From Allolobophora icterica (taxonomy: Eukaryota > Annelida > Clitellata > Crassiclitellata > Lumbricidae): DNA of 64,000 nucleotides. The position numbers and the translations under genes are program-made. The notes beneath the pieces were generated by a model. It was given only the letters and a program-made list of their open reading frames with translations, was not told the DNA's origin and ran no database searches. Shown here piece after piece: positions 25,301-36,135 of the stretch (within the stretch, counting starts at the first letter, position 1; every line of letters begins with the position of its first letter). Location: assembly GCA_963556255.1 (NCBI GenBank), contig OY744613.1, positions 39,685,286 through 39,749,285 on the forward strand. Direction: 5' to 3'.

Positions 25301-25997
25301 AGGCTTCCGTGCACGTGCACCCTGCGACATAGGGTGCTTCTCTTTCTCTGTTCTATGCCTCAATTTCAGTTTAAGCCGCTCTTTCGATCGCGCTCCTGCA
25401 CTTTCAAGTTGGAGCCAGTGGCGTCACGAGGGAGGTGCGGAGGGTGCGGACCGCACCGGGTGACACCCTCAGAGGGGGGTGACACCAACATGAGAAAATG
25501 ATGAAATTTTTGCAAGATGACGAATTAAAGGTCATCACATTTTTGGTAGAAGAATTCCTAAAAAAGGTCATCACTTATTTTGGGAGACGAATTCCTAAAA
25601 AAGGTCATCACAATTTTGGGAGACGAATTCCTAAAAATGGTCATCACATTTTTAGTGACATCATGATTTACCGCACCGGGTGACACCAGCCCTAGTGACG
25701 CCACTGGTTGGAGCATCTCTGATAAGTTTTAAAGGAGATAATATACAGTATAAATGTGCAATTTACAGTTACACGTTACAATTTAATCTGTTCTTTACAG
25801 TATAGATGCGCACAAATAGAGGTACAGATGTAGCCCTAACAGTACTATTAAGGTATCTCCACCGACTTACCTGAAGATCGGATGTTGACTGAGTTGTCGC
25901 TGAAACACAGGCATGCACCGTTGCGAGGATTACTTCCCGTGATGTCTCCATTGACAACCGTTACCAGGGCTGCGACTAGGATCAAGGCAGTCCTCAT
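19316..25997 (-). CDS. Secreted SH3b plus CHAP/Tae-like amidase, copy A
   Basis: Six exons on the minus strand: 25997-25871, 24895-24771, 22834-22771, 21994-21777, 21373-21248 and 19495-19316, with GT-AG boundaries. Together they encode 279 aa. ATG at 25997 precedes a signal peptide (hydrophobic core to VVNG, about residue 17). Residues about 28-100 form an SH3b domain (SVNIRSSACGQ, FFQINYKG, QGWSAGVYL), a fold that often binds peptidoglycan. The second domain has GGQCVAYVK (Cys about 151), YYGHAAVF (His about 206) and VYDQW (Asp about 223). This is the Cys-His-polar order of CHAP/NlpC-P60 hydrolases and T6SS-type amidases. Extra cysteines (CRDSSCQNTC, the C-terminus) suggest disulfides in a secreted protein. 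The likely role is cleaving bacterial cell-wall peptides in defence or digestion; this is inferred, not shown. Intron phases (1,0,1,0,0) match copy B. Confidence 0.82.
19860..20290 (+). mobile_element. LINE 3' end inside intron 5 of copy A
   Basis: The plus strand encodes LHWLPVLFRIRYKVLILV, then APKYLSELM and FVDRLDLFVPRSRTSL, with later stops. It ends with GCTTTACAAATG and an (ATTAC)n tail at 20271-20291. It is the same C-terminal type as the element at 1490-3660. It lies opposite to the gene and lengthens intron 5 to 1,752 bp, against 648 bp in copy B. Confidence 0.8.
25416..25706. mobile_element. hAT-type MITE with minisatellite core, intron 1 of copy A
   Basis: The ends CAGTGGCGTCAC and its complement are flanked by an exact 8-bp duplication, GTTGGAGC (25408-25415 and 25707-25714). 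Inside the ends lies an inverted GACCGCACCGGGTGACACC motif. The core is four units of about 38 bp built on GACGAATTCCTAAAAAAGG and TCATCACATTTTTGG. No coding sequence. Confidence 0.92.
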
Positions 25998-25999
25998 TT

Positions 26000-27470
26000 C
26001 AAACCAAGCTGTGCTACAAAACTGTGAAAAGTGGTTTTTGATATTAATTTCTAATAACAAAAATATTTGAAAAAATTATTTTTTACCCGAGGTACATAGT
26101 CCAGGACTAATAAATAGAGATGGCATTTATCTGTGATTGCTAGTGTTTTTTATGTCATGTTCTTTTACAAAGTGCTGTGGAAATCGACTGCTTTGGAGCG
26201 GTGGATGGTTATAGATAAGCGTTGGTGGGAAAATGTAGTTTCTGTTTCCTCCTGTTATCATGGCTGCTGAAGAAAGTAGTGGAGAATTTTGAAAGCCAAG
26301 AGAACAACGCTGTATGCGGATAGAATAGGCCCTACCAGTGTATTTGGCATTTTAGTTTCAACTTTCAACTATAAGTCACGTGAGTCTCGATATTTTTCGT
26401 ACTTACCACTTAAATAGTATGAGGCAAACCGTATTCAAATTTGTATTGATCGAAAGCAATATTTATTGGTATGGGGTAAGCAGAGACAAGACATATATCT
26501 GTTGATGTAACACTTTAACGAAGAGCTGCATTGGTTTCCCAATCACTTTAGTAGACGCTCGTCATTAAAGTGTTCAATGCAATATCGTGTTACTTATAAT
26601 AGTAACACGTTATGAACTGATTTAAGTGCATCCAACATAAAAACGGTAACATCTTGGTGTAATAATATTGAACGTAATGGGTCAAGATGACAAAGTCAAC
26701 AAAGGATAACAATGAATTCTGCCGCAAATGTATTAGGCTATACATGTGATTTGTATTGATGAAACTTTCATACAATATACATACACATATTTTTATGATA
26801 ATCATGATAATCTTCATCATAAGTTACCGAGGCCATCCAGATCTAAAGTTGATGAAAGACTAGAAGTTGGATAAATAATTGATTGGTAAGTTAATACTAC
26901 ATGTACACTGTTCATCAAAAATAAAGCTGCTATCTGCGACTAACCGTATTGTTGTGGGTGTATTGATCATAAGTCGATCAGTTCGGATTCTCAATCCTCC
27001 GTCTTCTTTGGATAGTGCTAGACGTCGTCTTTGCGTCCGAGACAACTCGCGTCTCTACTTTGAGTCCCTTTATAAAAGGATTTAGACCTGCGTCTCTTGA
27101 TTAGTTTATTGCGCTTACTACAAAGAGCCAAGCGAGCACTTAAGCCACAGACGACACTCAACGTCACTGAAGGACATCACTATGTCACGTTAACAAGTGA
27201 ACCATAAATTCTACTGACTCGTGCATCTCCGTGTACAGGAAAATTATGATAGGCCATACAACGATAAATAGCATTACATCAAGCACTTGAAGTGAAGATA
27301 GATCAAAATGACTTACCTTGCGGGAGTCGTTTCATATAGTTTGTTAATGTTCTTTTACGAGTTATGTCTCTTGAATTACATGTATTATTTTTATAGTCAA
27401 TAAAGACATATGGTTGTTATCAGCGCTATTAACAATCTGCCATTTCCAGATATCTTACTTCAATTGAAGA
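26000..27470. other. No gene recognised; upstream of copy A
   Basis: This holds whatever promoter copy A has. I see no convincing TATA box and no coding segment. The region is AT-rich with a Met/Ile-rich chance frame at 26590-26820. Confidence 0.4.
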
Positions 27471-27475
27471 GCATT

Positions 27476-27812
27476 GGGGGGGGGTCCGTAGAGTAATGGA
27501 TAACACACTGGCGTGAAGAGCTGAAGGTACCAAGATCGAACCCGGTAGACATCCGTTAATTTAAGGTTAATTCTGCCTTCCACTCGCTAGGCGGCAGCGG
27601 TTGTTAAATGAATAGTAGACCGTGATTTGGCGCCGTATGTGGCTGCCGCATAAGCAGTTATATTCGACTCCTGTAAAACTGTTATCATGTAGGCCTATGC
27701 TTCTACTTAATACATGTATGTAAGGCGCCCTGCGTGGCTGCCGTTTCTACTATAGGTATGTTCAATGTACAGCGCAGTGCGTTTACAGGCGCTTAATTAA
27801 AGAAAAAAAATT
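27476..27812 (+). mobile_element. tRNA-derived SINE, family 1
   Basis: A G-rich start (GGGGGGGGGTCCGTAGAG) is followed by a box-B-like AGATCGAACCC near 27534. The body ends with ACAGCGCAGTGCGTTTACAG, GCGCTTAATTAAAG and an A-rich tail. It is homologous to 32250-32478 throughout and to the remnant at 5203-5250. Confidence 0.75.
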
Positions 27813-28496
27813 GTTATATAGTAAATTTATTTATCTGCAGTAAACTCATTTTGAAGTATTAGTACAATCCATCGGTGAAATCTTCGTAACCTCAAAATTT
27901 ATAAATCGCTACCTTAAAGCTAATCGAAATGCACCCACCAGCTTATCAAAGAGCCGGGAAAAAATCTTATTAATATATGGTGCACTTAAGCACTGCCAAT
28001 GTATCCAAGCCGTAGAAGTTAACGACGTGAAGCTAACAGGTAACCTATGCGATTGCTTGTGAAAGTCTATTAGTTGTTCATATGCTGTAGGCCTACGCTT
28101 TCAGTTCGAAAAATTACAGGACTTACAATACGAATAAACCTTCGACGATATAAATTGTGGGAACATAATATGGACCTCAGGCTACCCATAGGACTACATT
28201 TATAATCATTGCACGATTTAATACGATTAACGATCAGATTTTAAGTAGGCCCTATAGAAAACTTACCCTTATCAAGTTGTCGATTTCCTTCTTTCACATT
28301 CTGCAGAGTTTACCGAAATGTATTCCTTTGAAATAATAAGCGTTAACTTTAGTTTTACTCAGACCAGACCCCATTTAAATATGATGCTCATGTACATGTA
28401 TAATTGTATATACGACGCGCATAGTTGGAGCAACAACTTCCACTGTTAGGTTCTTGTGGTCGCCCACACGATAAAATCGAGAATTCACAAAAACAT

Positions 28497-28880
28497 TCAG
28501 TCCGTCCGTCCGTCCGTCCGTCCGTCCCCCCGTCCGTCCGTCCGTCCGTCCGTCCGTCCCCCCGTCCATCCCTCCGTCCGTCCGTCCGTCCGTCCGTCCC
28601 CCCCGTCCCTCCCTCCCTCCGTCCGTCCGTCCGTCCGTCCGTCCCCCCGTCCGTCCCTCCCTCCCTCCGTCCGTCCGTCCGTCCGTCCGTCCCCCCGTCC
28701 GTCCGTCCGTCCGTCCGTCCCCCGTCCCTCCCTCCCTCCCTCCCTCCGTCCGTCCGTCCGTCCGTCCGTCCGTCCGTCCGTCCGTCCGTCCGTCCGTCCG
28801 TCCGTCCGTCCGTCCGTCCGTCCCTCCCTCCCTCCCTCCCTCCCTACCTGCCTCCCTCCCTCCCTCCCTCCCTCTCTCCC
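28497..28880. repeat. (TCCG)n/(TCCC)n microsatellite array
   Basis: About 380 bases of TCCG repeats are broken by TCCC blocks, giving a higher-order pattern of alternating TCCG runs and C-rich breaks. It lies just downstream of the pseudogene exon at 28915-29093. Pro/Ser/Arg or Gly/Arg/Asp open frames here are artefacts of the repeat. Confidence 0.97.
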
Positions 28881-29106
28881 ATGCAGGAATGCGGTCAATG
28901 CCAGTTGATTTATAAATTTTGGATTGATAGACCAAAAACGACTTTGTACGACCAGAGATTTCGCTACGACAGCGAAGGGGCCAGGAGTTTCATTTTGATT
29001 TGTTTTAGTAGCAAAAACCGTTGTATGAATGACTCGATAAGTTGTAGCCTAAGTCGAATGACCAGCGCTTTGACCACACCATTGGTCATACACCTAATAG
29101 TGTATC

Positions 29107-30096
29107 CATAGTTCGAGAATTCGTGACTTTTGGTTTTAAAATTCGTAAAAATTCGCGAATTTATGGTCTATTTTAAAATTCGTAAAAATTCGTAAAAATT
29201 CGTTGGGCCATTGTTGGGCCTTTTTTTACATTGACAGTGGATTGTGCAAAAACAGCGTACAAACAAATGTGATGACGTCATGATTTGTTGTGTTAAGCTT
29301 CTGCTTAGAATTTAATGTAAAAAACAGTAAAATTCAATATAAAAGTTTATTACGTAACGAGTTAATTCACTTGAAGTCTTAATTTTTTAAAGATGAAAGA
29401 ACATGAACCGGAGTGGAAGTATGTAGTAATTTTCGAGGAGAAGGAAAGAGTAATCCAAAAATAGGGCCTACAGTGTTTTTGTGACAAGGAATTTGTTGGT
29501 TGTTCTGCCGGAATTCGGGAGCATTTGCATGGCGAAAATACAGAAACCAGAGTCGAATGGGAACAGTGGGCTGTTTCTGACTCAGAATCAGAGGACGATG
29601 AAGTAGAAGACACAGCTCGGTGAACGTTACCAACCCTTTTTAACCATGTTTGGTTGCAAGCTGTGTTAGAGGTTGACTGGTGACACTGGAACTGCATGGG
29701 GCACTGGTGGTTTTTCGTTCTGTTGACTGACACACAGTCATACACCCCAACTATGATAGAAATCGAAGTTCAAGACATCAAGTAGAACAGTAACGGAATA
29801 TCAGTACTATTGTTCATTCATTCATTCATTCATTTGAGCATTTATATAGCGCCCCTTCATTGTGTTGCTAGTCAGCTACCTTTTACGGCTGATTGATTGC
29901 CTATGACATTGACATTTACTTGCTTCAAAAGTTCAAAAGTAAAAAAATAATAAAATTTGTTGCCATGGCAAAAAGTTCTATTATTTTATTATTTTACGAA
30001 TTTTTACGAATTTTAAAACTGCAGTTTTAAAATTCGTTAAAATTCGTGAATTTTAAAAATTCTTAAAATTCGTAAAATGCGAATTCTCAAACTATG
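29107..30096 (+). mobile_element. hAT element with decayed N-terminal exon
   Basis: The ends CATAGTTCGAGAATTCG and, reversed, CATAGTTTGAGAATTCG are flanked by an exact 8-bp duplication, AGTGTATC (29099-29106 and 30097-30104). AAATTCGTAAAAATTCG-type subterminal repeats occur at both ends. On the plus strand from 29393 a frame runs EPEWKYVVIFEEKERV, a stop, then CDKEFVGCSAGIREHLHG and an acidic SDSESEDDEVED run to a stop at 29623. This resembles a BED-type finger at the start of a hAT transposase. The rest of the transposase is missing. It interrupts intron 5 of the pseudogene. Confidence 0.85.
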
Positions 30097-30719
30097 AGTG
30101 TATCAACAATCCCAAATCAGTCTATGGGCCTCGAATACAAGAGAACAACATAGATTAATAGTAGTAGAGACCGTTTTGCTGTTTTCGACCGAACCATAAT
30201 TTACAAATCCTTACCTCAGTTACAACGGTGAATGAATATATTATGCTGATGCTCAAACCGTGTGCTACAATAACCTTTCGCGTTAACGACAATATAGCTA
30301 CTGATAAATCATGAAACACGCACATGTTCGCAGACTTTCCATCTAAAACTATGTATATAAAACTGAGACGTGTCTGTGAAAGTTCGTAATCTTGAGTTTA
30401 TAATTATAGCACAATGCAATATAACGTGGAAATTATGAAAACGTTGCTATAAAAGTCATAGGAGTAGAGTAGGTTAGACAAACAGACCCCTTCATCTATT
30501 AGCAGGTAATCCCGACATAACTTTGTGCGACGATGAAAAACTGTGTATACTTACATTTCATTAAACCAAGATTGAACAGTTCTTAGTCAATCACAATTAG
30601 TCTTACACGTGTACTGTGTGTATGGCCTAGACTAGTCAGATGATAAAATATCTCCCGACGTACTTTATTGCATATACATAAGATTTATAATGCCGCTATT
30701 AATTGGCCACGCCCATTGA

Positions 30720-30935
30720 CTAATGGGTGCTCATCATGAAGGTAGGCCTATACGCGATGGTCTAGTCTGCCTCGTATGCAGCCCTAGTAAACTCGGCTGC
30801 TGCGAGTACAATGACCGTACAATGTCAGTGAGAATATCAAGCTGTGAGGGTGACGACAGTGAGAATATCAAGCCACCCGTCCTCATTTGTAGAGGCTTTG
30901 TAAAAGTCTTCGTGAAATATATAAACACTCCTGTT
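30720..30935 (+). mobile_element. Degenerate SINE body, family 2
   Basis: The stretch with GTACAATGACCGTACAATGT and CAGTGAGAATATCAAG matches the body of the SINE at 42549-42850 (CCGTACACTGACCGTACATT). The GAGAATATCAAG segment is duplicated. The tRNA-like head is badly decayed. Confidence 0.55.
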
Positions 30936-31314
30936 ATACATGTACTTTAATAGCCGTGCTTTTCGTATGACTTCAGTGCTCTATCATCAGTGTTAGCTCT
31001 ACATTTTCACAAAGTGAGCCACGATGAAACCGAGCGACCAGTGGGGGGGTGCCTATGCCTGGGTTAGCCAAAATCCGAGAATCTACAATATTTCCCATCG
31101 AATCACCAATTGATTTAACCTGGACCTCACCATATTATTTCAGAGTGATTTCTATGGTTCGAGACGACAAGCAATGTATAAACCTTGAAGCTTAAATGGC
31201 TCGCATTCGGAGTGACTTCAATGTGAAAGCGACCCAGGCCCAGGCCTATGTTTTGACCTCAATCATTGTACGCCAGTCATAACAGTGAAGGTTCAGAGAA
31301 TCATCTCTCTAATT

Positions 31315-31634
31315 CAGCGGTTCTCAACCTATTTAGACTCGAGGACCACTTCTAAATTTTGTGTCTCGGTCGCGGACCACCACTAAAAATCGTGCCAAAA
31401 GCAAATTAATACAAGATAATTTTTTGCCATAAATCCTCGCATTATTAGTTTCCTGCTGCCATCTAGCCGATTCTAGTGATTGAAATGAATCAGAAATTTT
31501 AAAAATTGACAAAATTTGTCTGTTTGCATGCTTTTAATTTTAAAAAAATCTAAATTGTGGACCTTGCTCGCGGAACACCAGGCAGATGGCCGCGGACCAC
31601 CAGTGATCCGCGGACCACAGGTTGAGAACCACTG
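31315..31634. mobile_element. hAT-type MITE, CAGYGGTTCTCAACCT ends
   Basis: The ends CAGCGGTTCTCAACCT and, reversed, CAGTGGTTCTCAACCT are flanked by an exact 8-bp duplication, CTCTAATT (31307-31314 and 31635-31642). The word GCGGACCAC recurs inside both ends. The terminal sequence is typical of Charlie/Tip100-like hAT elements in animals. Confidence 0.93.
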
Positions 31635-31982
31635 CTCTAATTGACCAGACAGTGATAGCATCCATTATACAGCAATGCATAATTATAATTTATCACAAAT
31701 AATACGAAAAGGGGCAATACATATATTACGTAGGCCTACGCATGGAGGGGAGGGGGTAACCGAAATACATGTGCTTGCGTAGCCTACGCTTGCGAACCTG
31801 GCCTAAAGTCTACTGATAATGTACGTACGCAAATTAATTGGCCTTCAAGTGAGCTAGGGTTCAGTATTTCCAGCTATCTGGTACTACCAGAGGAAGTAGG
31901 ATTGTGGGAGAGGTGTCACTTGTATGCCACCTTACCTCTGAACGCTGTTAAACTATCACACAACTCAACAGTGAGTCCATGG

Positions 31983-32171
31983 ATTACTCATCCTTCAATC
32001 TGGCCTAAAGTGCAGACAGTCGCTGCCTGGACGTGTGTAACTGACTCATTCTGCAGCTGGTCTTGGGTGCGGTGCGTCAACTGTACGTACGCAGGTGGGG
32101 GAAGTACGCGTGCGAACAGGGAGGGGTCCAATTTTCCAGGATTTTTGCGTGCGCAATATATGGATGGCCCC
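31983..32171 (-). mobile_element. Harbinger-like element remnant
   Basis: It shares CTCATCCTTCAATCTGG and the terminal TATATGGATGGCCCC with the complete element at 46220-46651, in the opposite orientation. Only one end is present. Its GGCCCC end abuts the truncated exon 5 of the pseudogene. Confidence 0.7.
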
Positions 32172-32249
32172 AAAGGAATTACACAGCACAGCAATCTGTA
32201 GTGTCAGTGAGTTGAGTGTAGCAATCGCTGATTTAGGTAGGCCTACTAT

Positions 32250-32478
32250 GGGGGGGGGCCCGATAGCGCATTGGAAAACATCTGGCGTAGAGTGTGAGAG
32301 GTACAAGGATCGAGTCCCATAGGCGGACATGCTTTGTAGGCTGCAATTTGCGCCGTGTATTGCAGGCTGTCTGTTCTGTTAGTAGTTAACTAGTTAAGAT
32401 TTATCGCATAACATGTACATGTACAGCGCAGTGCATTTGCAGGCGCTTAATTAAAGAATAAATATTATTATTATTATT
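32250..32478 (+). mobile_element. tRNA-derived SINE family 1, inside pseudogene exon 5
   Basis: It has a G-rich start, a box-B-like AGGATCGAGTCCC near 32310, the family end ACAGCGCAGTGCATTTGCAG, then GCGCTTAATTAAAG and a (TTA)n tail. Exon 5 homology stops at its left edge and resumes immediately after the tail. Confidence 0.85.
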
Positions 32479-33191
32479 ATGTTCCGGTTGCAATTCCCAA
32501 TTTCTGCCGATATATTATTAGCATCATCAAAGCGTAGCATTTAAAGCAACCGCTGTGAAATGCAAAACTGTAACTCACATAAACTCATATGGACGGGGAG
32601 GCATATAAACAGATAGAAGGAAGACAGGCTTATACATCCATCCTTTGTCTTGGTCTCCTGGGTCCTGTAGCTGGCGGATATCTGCATTTAACATAAGCAA
32701 CTCATGGACCTCCTCTACAAGTGTTCTGGCAACTTCAGTCACCACAATCGCTTTAGTGCGGTTACTCAACTGGTGGACAAGCTTTCCCAAATCGGTCAGT
32801 TGGCAATCATTCCTATTTGATAAAAACAATTTAAATCCTGGATCCAGGGTTCAAACAAAACTTTTCAAATGTAATCTTCACAAAACACTTGTTTAAAACA
32901 CACGCAAAGTAATGTTATATAGAGTATATTGTTAGCATGAAATGACATTTTTATATTTATATTATGCGCACACTGCCGAATAAAAATGATTATTGGATTA
33001 ATAAAAGAAGCAGATATAGAATTGCAAACAATAGGATAAACAATTTAGTTTTTCATTAAAAGCACCATGTTCAATATGTAAAGCATTTTAGGCATATTAA
33101 GCACCATGTTCAACAATGTAAAGTATTTTAAGCAGATCAGCTAATCTACGAATTTCACTTGGACCACTCGTGTCTTGTTGACTTCTAACTG

Positions 33192-36082
33192 TTAGCATGT
33201 GTTTGAGCAGCGTGAATAGCAGGCCGCACAGTAACTAGTCGCACCTGACGGCTGGCTTCTGCAGCTAATGGAGCTTGGACCGTCATTGGAACTTCTGATT
33301 GTAGCAAAGCCGCTGTACGGGGATCTTGATAAGCTATAAGTCGTATAACCAACGCTTCGACTGCAATATTGGTCATAAACCTATAAAGAATCATAACTAG
33401 GTCACATGAGAAAATAACAGAATAAAAGTATTTTCCGCGGTTTGATAATAATACCTTTGACAACGACCTTACCTTATTCCAAATACATAGACGACATTGC
33501 AATATACTAAATTAATATCAATTTGGGAAGCTCAAAGCATGTGCTACATTTGTCTCTATCGTTAACGACAATGCTGGCAGAACAGTTTCGACTATCTTTT
33601 TCAAACTGTGACCTCACCCAGTCCCCTTTATCCTGGCATGGTATTCGATCTCAACTCTACTGATAAATTTTACTCTATGGCAACGTAGCCTAGGCCTATA
33701 TCAACTTTGAAACAGTTGCTGTAGTTGGCACTTTAATTTTAATTTCACTTCTTCCTAGATATCTTTTTTAAAGTAGGCCTAACATCCCATTTCCCTTAGG
33801 TAAACAGTTTTTCGAATAAAGAATTACAGCATTTCCAATGTTATCGAACCCTTTTGCGCAAGCATAAAATTTATCGACAAACTACTACAAACACTTATAT
33901 AAATTTTAAACAAATGAAGTATATTAAATTAATCGGTAAAATAGTTCAAAGGTCTAAAAGTAGTTTCTGTTAGTTAAAAGCCTGCGTTGCAATGTGTCTT
34001 TTAAAAGGGTTGCGATGGAATTTCCTACCTGAACCGTGTTGTCATCTTGGCACCTGATGAAAACAGCCGCGTGTCCGTAATATCTGTCGTTCGAGTTGAA
34101 CGTAGCAATAGCTGTATTAGCTGCTATGTTCCGGTTGCACTTCCCATCCGATGTCTATATATAAATAACATCGACAATACGTCACATTTTAGGCAGCTGT
34201 TTTGAAATTTAAAACCATAGCGCACATAAACTCGCACGAAATTAATGTTAATTAGGTCAGCAATACAGAATACCTTAACAGCTGGATATTCTACTGCGGA
34301 AAGAAGAGATAGACACAGGGAAAGAGGGACAGAGAAGCATACAAACTGAGTGGTGGAAAGATAGACTGATACCTTCAGCTTCTGTCCTGGTCTCCAGTCT
34401 CCTGTAGATGGTGGATATTTTCCGTTTTTTGTGCACCTGCATTTGACATAAGCAACGCATTGTCCTCCTTTACAGGTGTTCTGGCAATTTGAATCAAGGC
34501 AATCGTGTTGAGTTGGATTACCCGACTCATGGACACGTTTTCCCTGATCGGTCAATTGACACGTGTAGTCATTCCCATTTGAAGCAGGGCTAGCAGGTGC
34601 TGTAAACAAGTGTTAGAAAAACCACGATGACCATTTTAGCAGACTGCCAGGTAACCAAATAAAGGTTGCAATATTTAAAATACGTCACAGACAAGAATAT
34701 TATACATCATTGTCATCGTCATCGTCATCAGAACTATCACAATCGACAATTGAAACAAGATAGTATTGATTGAACTGTCTCTAAGGAATGAATAACTGAC
34801 CTCCTGAGGAGCCACATCTCGAATCAGACTCCAGATTCAAGTAGACTCCGGCAGCCCATCCTTGCTGTTAATCGAAACACATTAGTGTATAATTCTATTT
34901 CGTGCTCATTAATCAGCTAAGTACTATGCACCCCTCTTCGGTACCAACACTACCAACCACCACCGCCTCCACTACAGTGACCACCACCACGTTCACCACC
35001 GTCACCACCATCACCAGAGCAGCAACAACAACAAAATCTACTGCATCTACTGCAGCCACTATTTCAATGATTGATTATAATTATCTGCTATTTTGATGAT
35101 GTTATTAATTTCAATATCAATCACAATATAAATATCATCATGCTTGTCATCATCATCGTCATCGTTATCGTCATGATCATCGTCATCAGCACTATCACCG
35201 TGGACATTACCCACAAGATAGTATTGACTGAACTGTCTTACATTTCTGTTATAGTTGATTTGGAAGAACTGGTAGTTCCTGTTGTTGAGAGTGCAGCGGG
35301 TGTTAGATCCCGAGTACCTGTAGCACTGACCCGAATCGGCTGACCCAAGTATCCTTTGACCGCAAGCTGAGTAAAGAACATGCAAACCACAAATAATTGC
35401 CAGACGCAGTTAATAGGGTCAAGACCAATCCAACCAATACACAAAACATACCCGAGAAATAAACAGTAGGAACCTTTGAAATAATTCACAATTTACCCAC
35501 TAAATTTAGAATACCGCAATGGCCGAACTGTGGGGTCGCACAGCTAAGTAGGCCTACCTGTTCTAAAGGGCTTTCCACTGGAGTCAATACATCCTAACAG
35601 TAGATACAATGGCTTCACAACAAAATAACAGTGCCACTTGACGATCCGGGGCTGAGGTGAAAAGCATGCATAGGCATTCTGTTCCTTTAAATCTCCCTCT
35701 GTCTCTCTCTCTCTGTCTCTCTTACTGTCTCTGTCTCTCTCTGTCTCCCTGTCTCTCTCTGTCTCTCTGTCTCTCTCTCTCTCTCTGTCTCTCTCCCCCT
35801 TCCGTCCGGTGTGTTCCAACGGTGAAGTTTGTGCACGTTGGCTCAATTTCTTTTTGTCTCCGATAGTACCCAGGGCCGTTAGGGAAAAGAGGTGAATGCC
35901 GAATTCTCTGCATAAACATTAAGGTCTCAACGACTGAGATCATTTTAGTTCTTACCTGAAGATCGAACATTCACTGAGTTGCCGTTGAAACAAAGACATG
36001 CACCATTACGAACACTTCGACCAGTGATATCCCCATTGACAACCGCTACCAAGGTAACGACCAGGATCAGAGCAATTGCCAT
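33192..36082 (-). CDS. Secreted SH3b plus CHAP/Tae-like amidase, copy B
   Basis: Six exons on the minus strand: 36082-35956, 35366-35242, 34864-34801, 34599-34373, 34154-34029 and 33380-33192, with GT-AG boundaries and phases 1,0,1,0,0. They encode 285 aa. The signal peptide ends near VVNG (residue 17). An SH3b domain spans about residues 28-100 (SVNVRSS, FFQINYNRN, QGWAAGVYL). The hydrolase domain has GGQCVAYVK (Cys about 153), YYGHAAVF (His about 209) and VYDQY (Asp about 226). Exons 1, 2, 3 and 5 equal those of copy A in length; exon 4 is 9 nt and exon 6 also 9 nt longer. The C-terminal tail is Cys-rich (SYCAACYSRCSNTC). Both copies keep the proposed active-site residues, so both look functional. 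A hAT MITE begins 54 bp upstream of the start codon. Function and bacterial ancestry are inferred from motifs only. Confidence 0.84.
35690..35800. repeat. CT-rich microsatellite in intron 1 of copy B
   Basis: CTCTCTCTGT-type repeats of about 110 bp. Overlapping Ser/Leu/Cys or Arg/Glu/Asp frames are artefacts of the repeat. Confidence 0.95.
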
Positions 36083-36135
36083 TTCATGCCACGGTGCTAT
36101 GCTACAAGAGATGAAAGTTGTTGCAGCTGCACATT

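Larger units (their letters stand above)
28915..32826 (-). pseudogene. Third SH3b-amidase copy (C), dead
   Basis: Pieces of exons 4, 5 and 6 lie in the right order and orientation between the two intact copies. Exon 4 (about 32826-32640) matches its homologues but has deletions, and the codon for the catalytic cysteine reads TGA. Exon 5 survives as two parts (about 32508-32479 and 32243-32190) separated by a SINE, and its 3' edge is lost at a Harbinger-like remnant. Exon 6 (29093-28915) starts normally with VYDQWCGQ, then meets a stop and a small insertion. Exons 1-3, including signal peptide and SH3b domain, are gone; copy B's stop is only about 370 bp away. Intron 5 homology resumes at 30105 beyond a hAT insertion. 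Confidence 0.82.

Noticed and set aside
28425..29111. 228-aa Pro/Ser/Arg-rich frame and its Gly/Arg/Asp antisense partner
   Set aside because: Produced by the TCCG/TCCC array. The flanks are pseudogene and intergenic DNA.
19316..36082. Bacterial contamination as the source of the amidase-like genes
   Set aside because: Both copies have five spliceosomal introns with matching phases, signal peptides and animal transposons in their introns, so they are resident nuclear genes whatever their origin.
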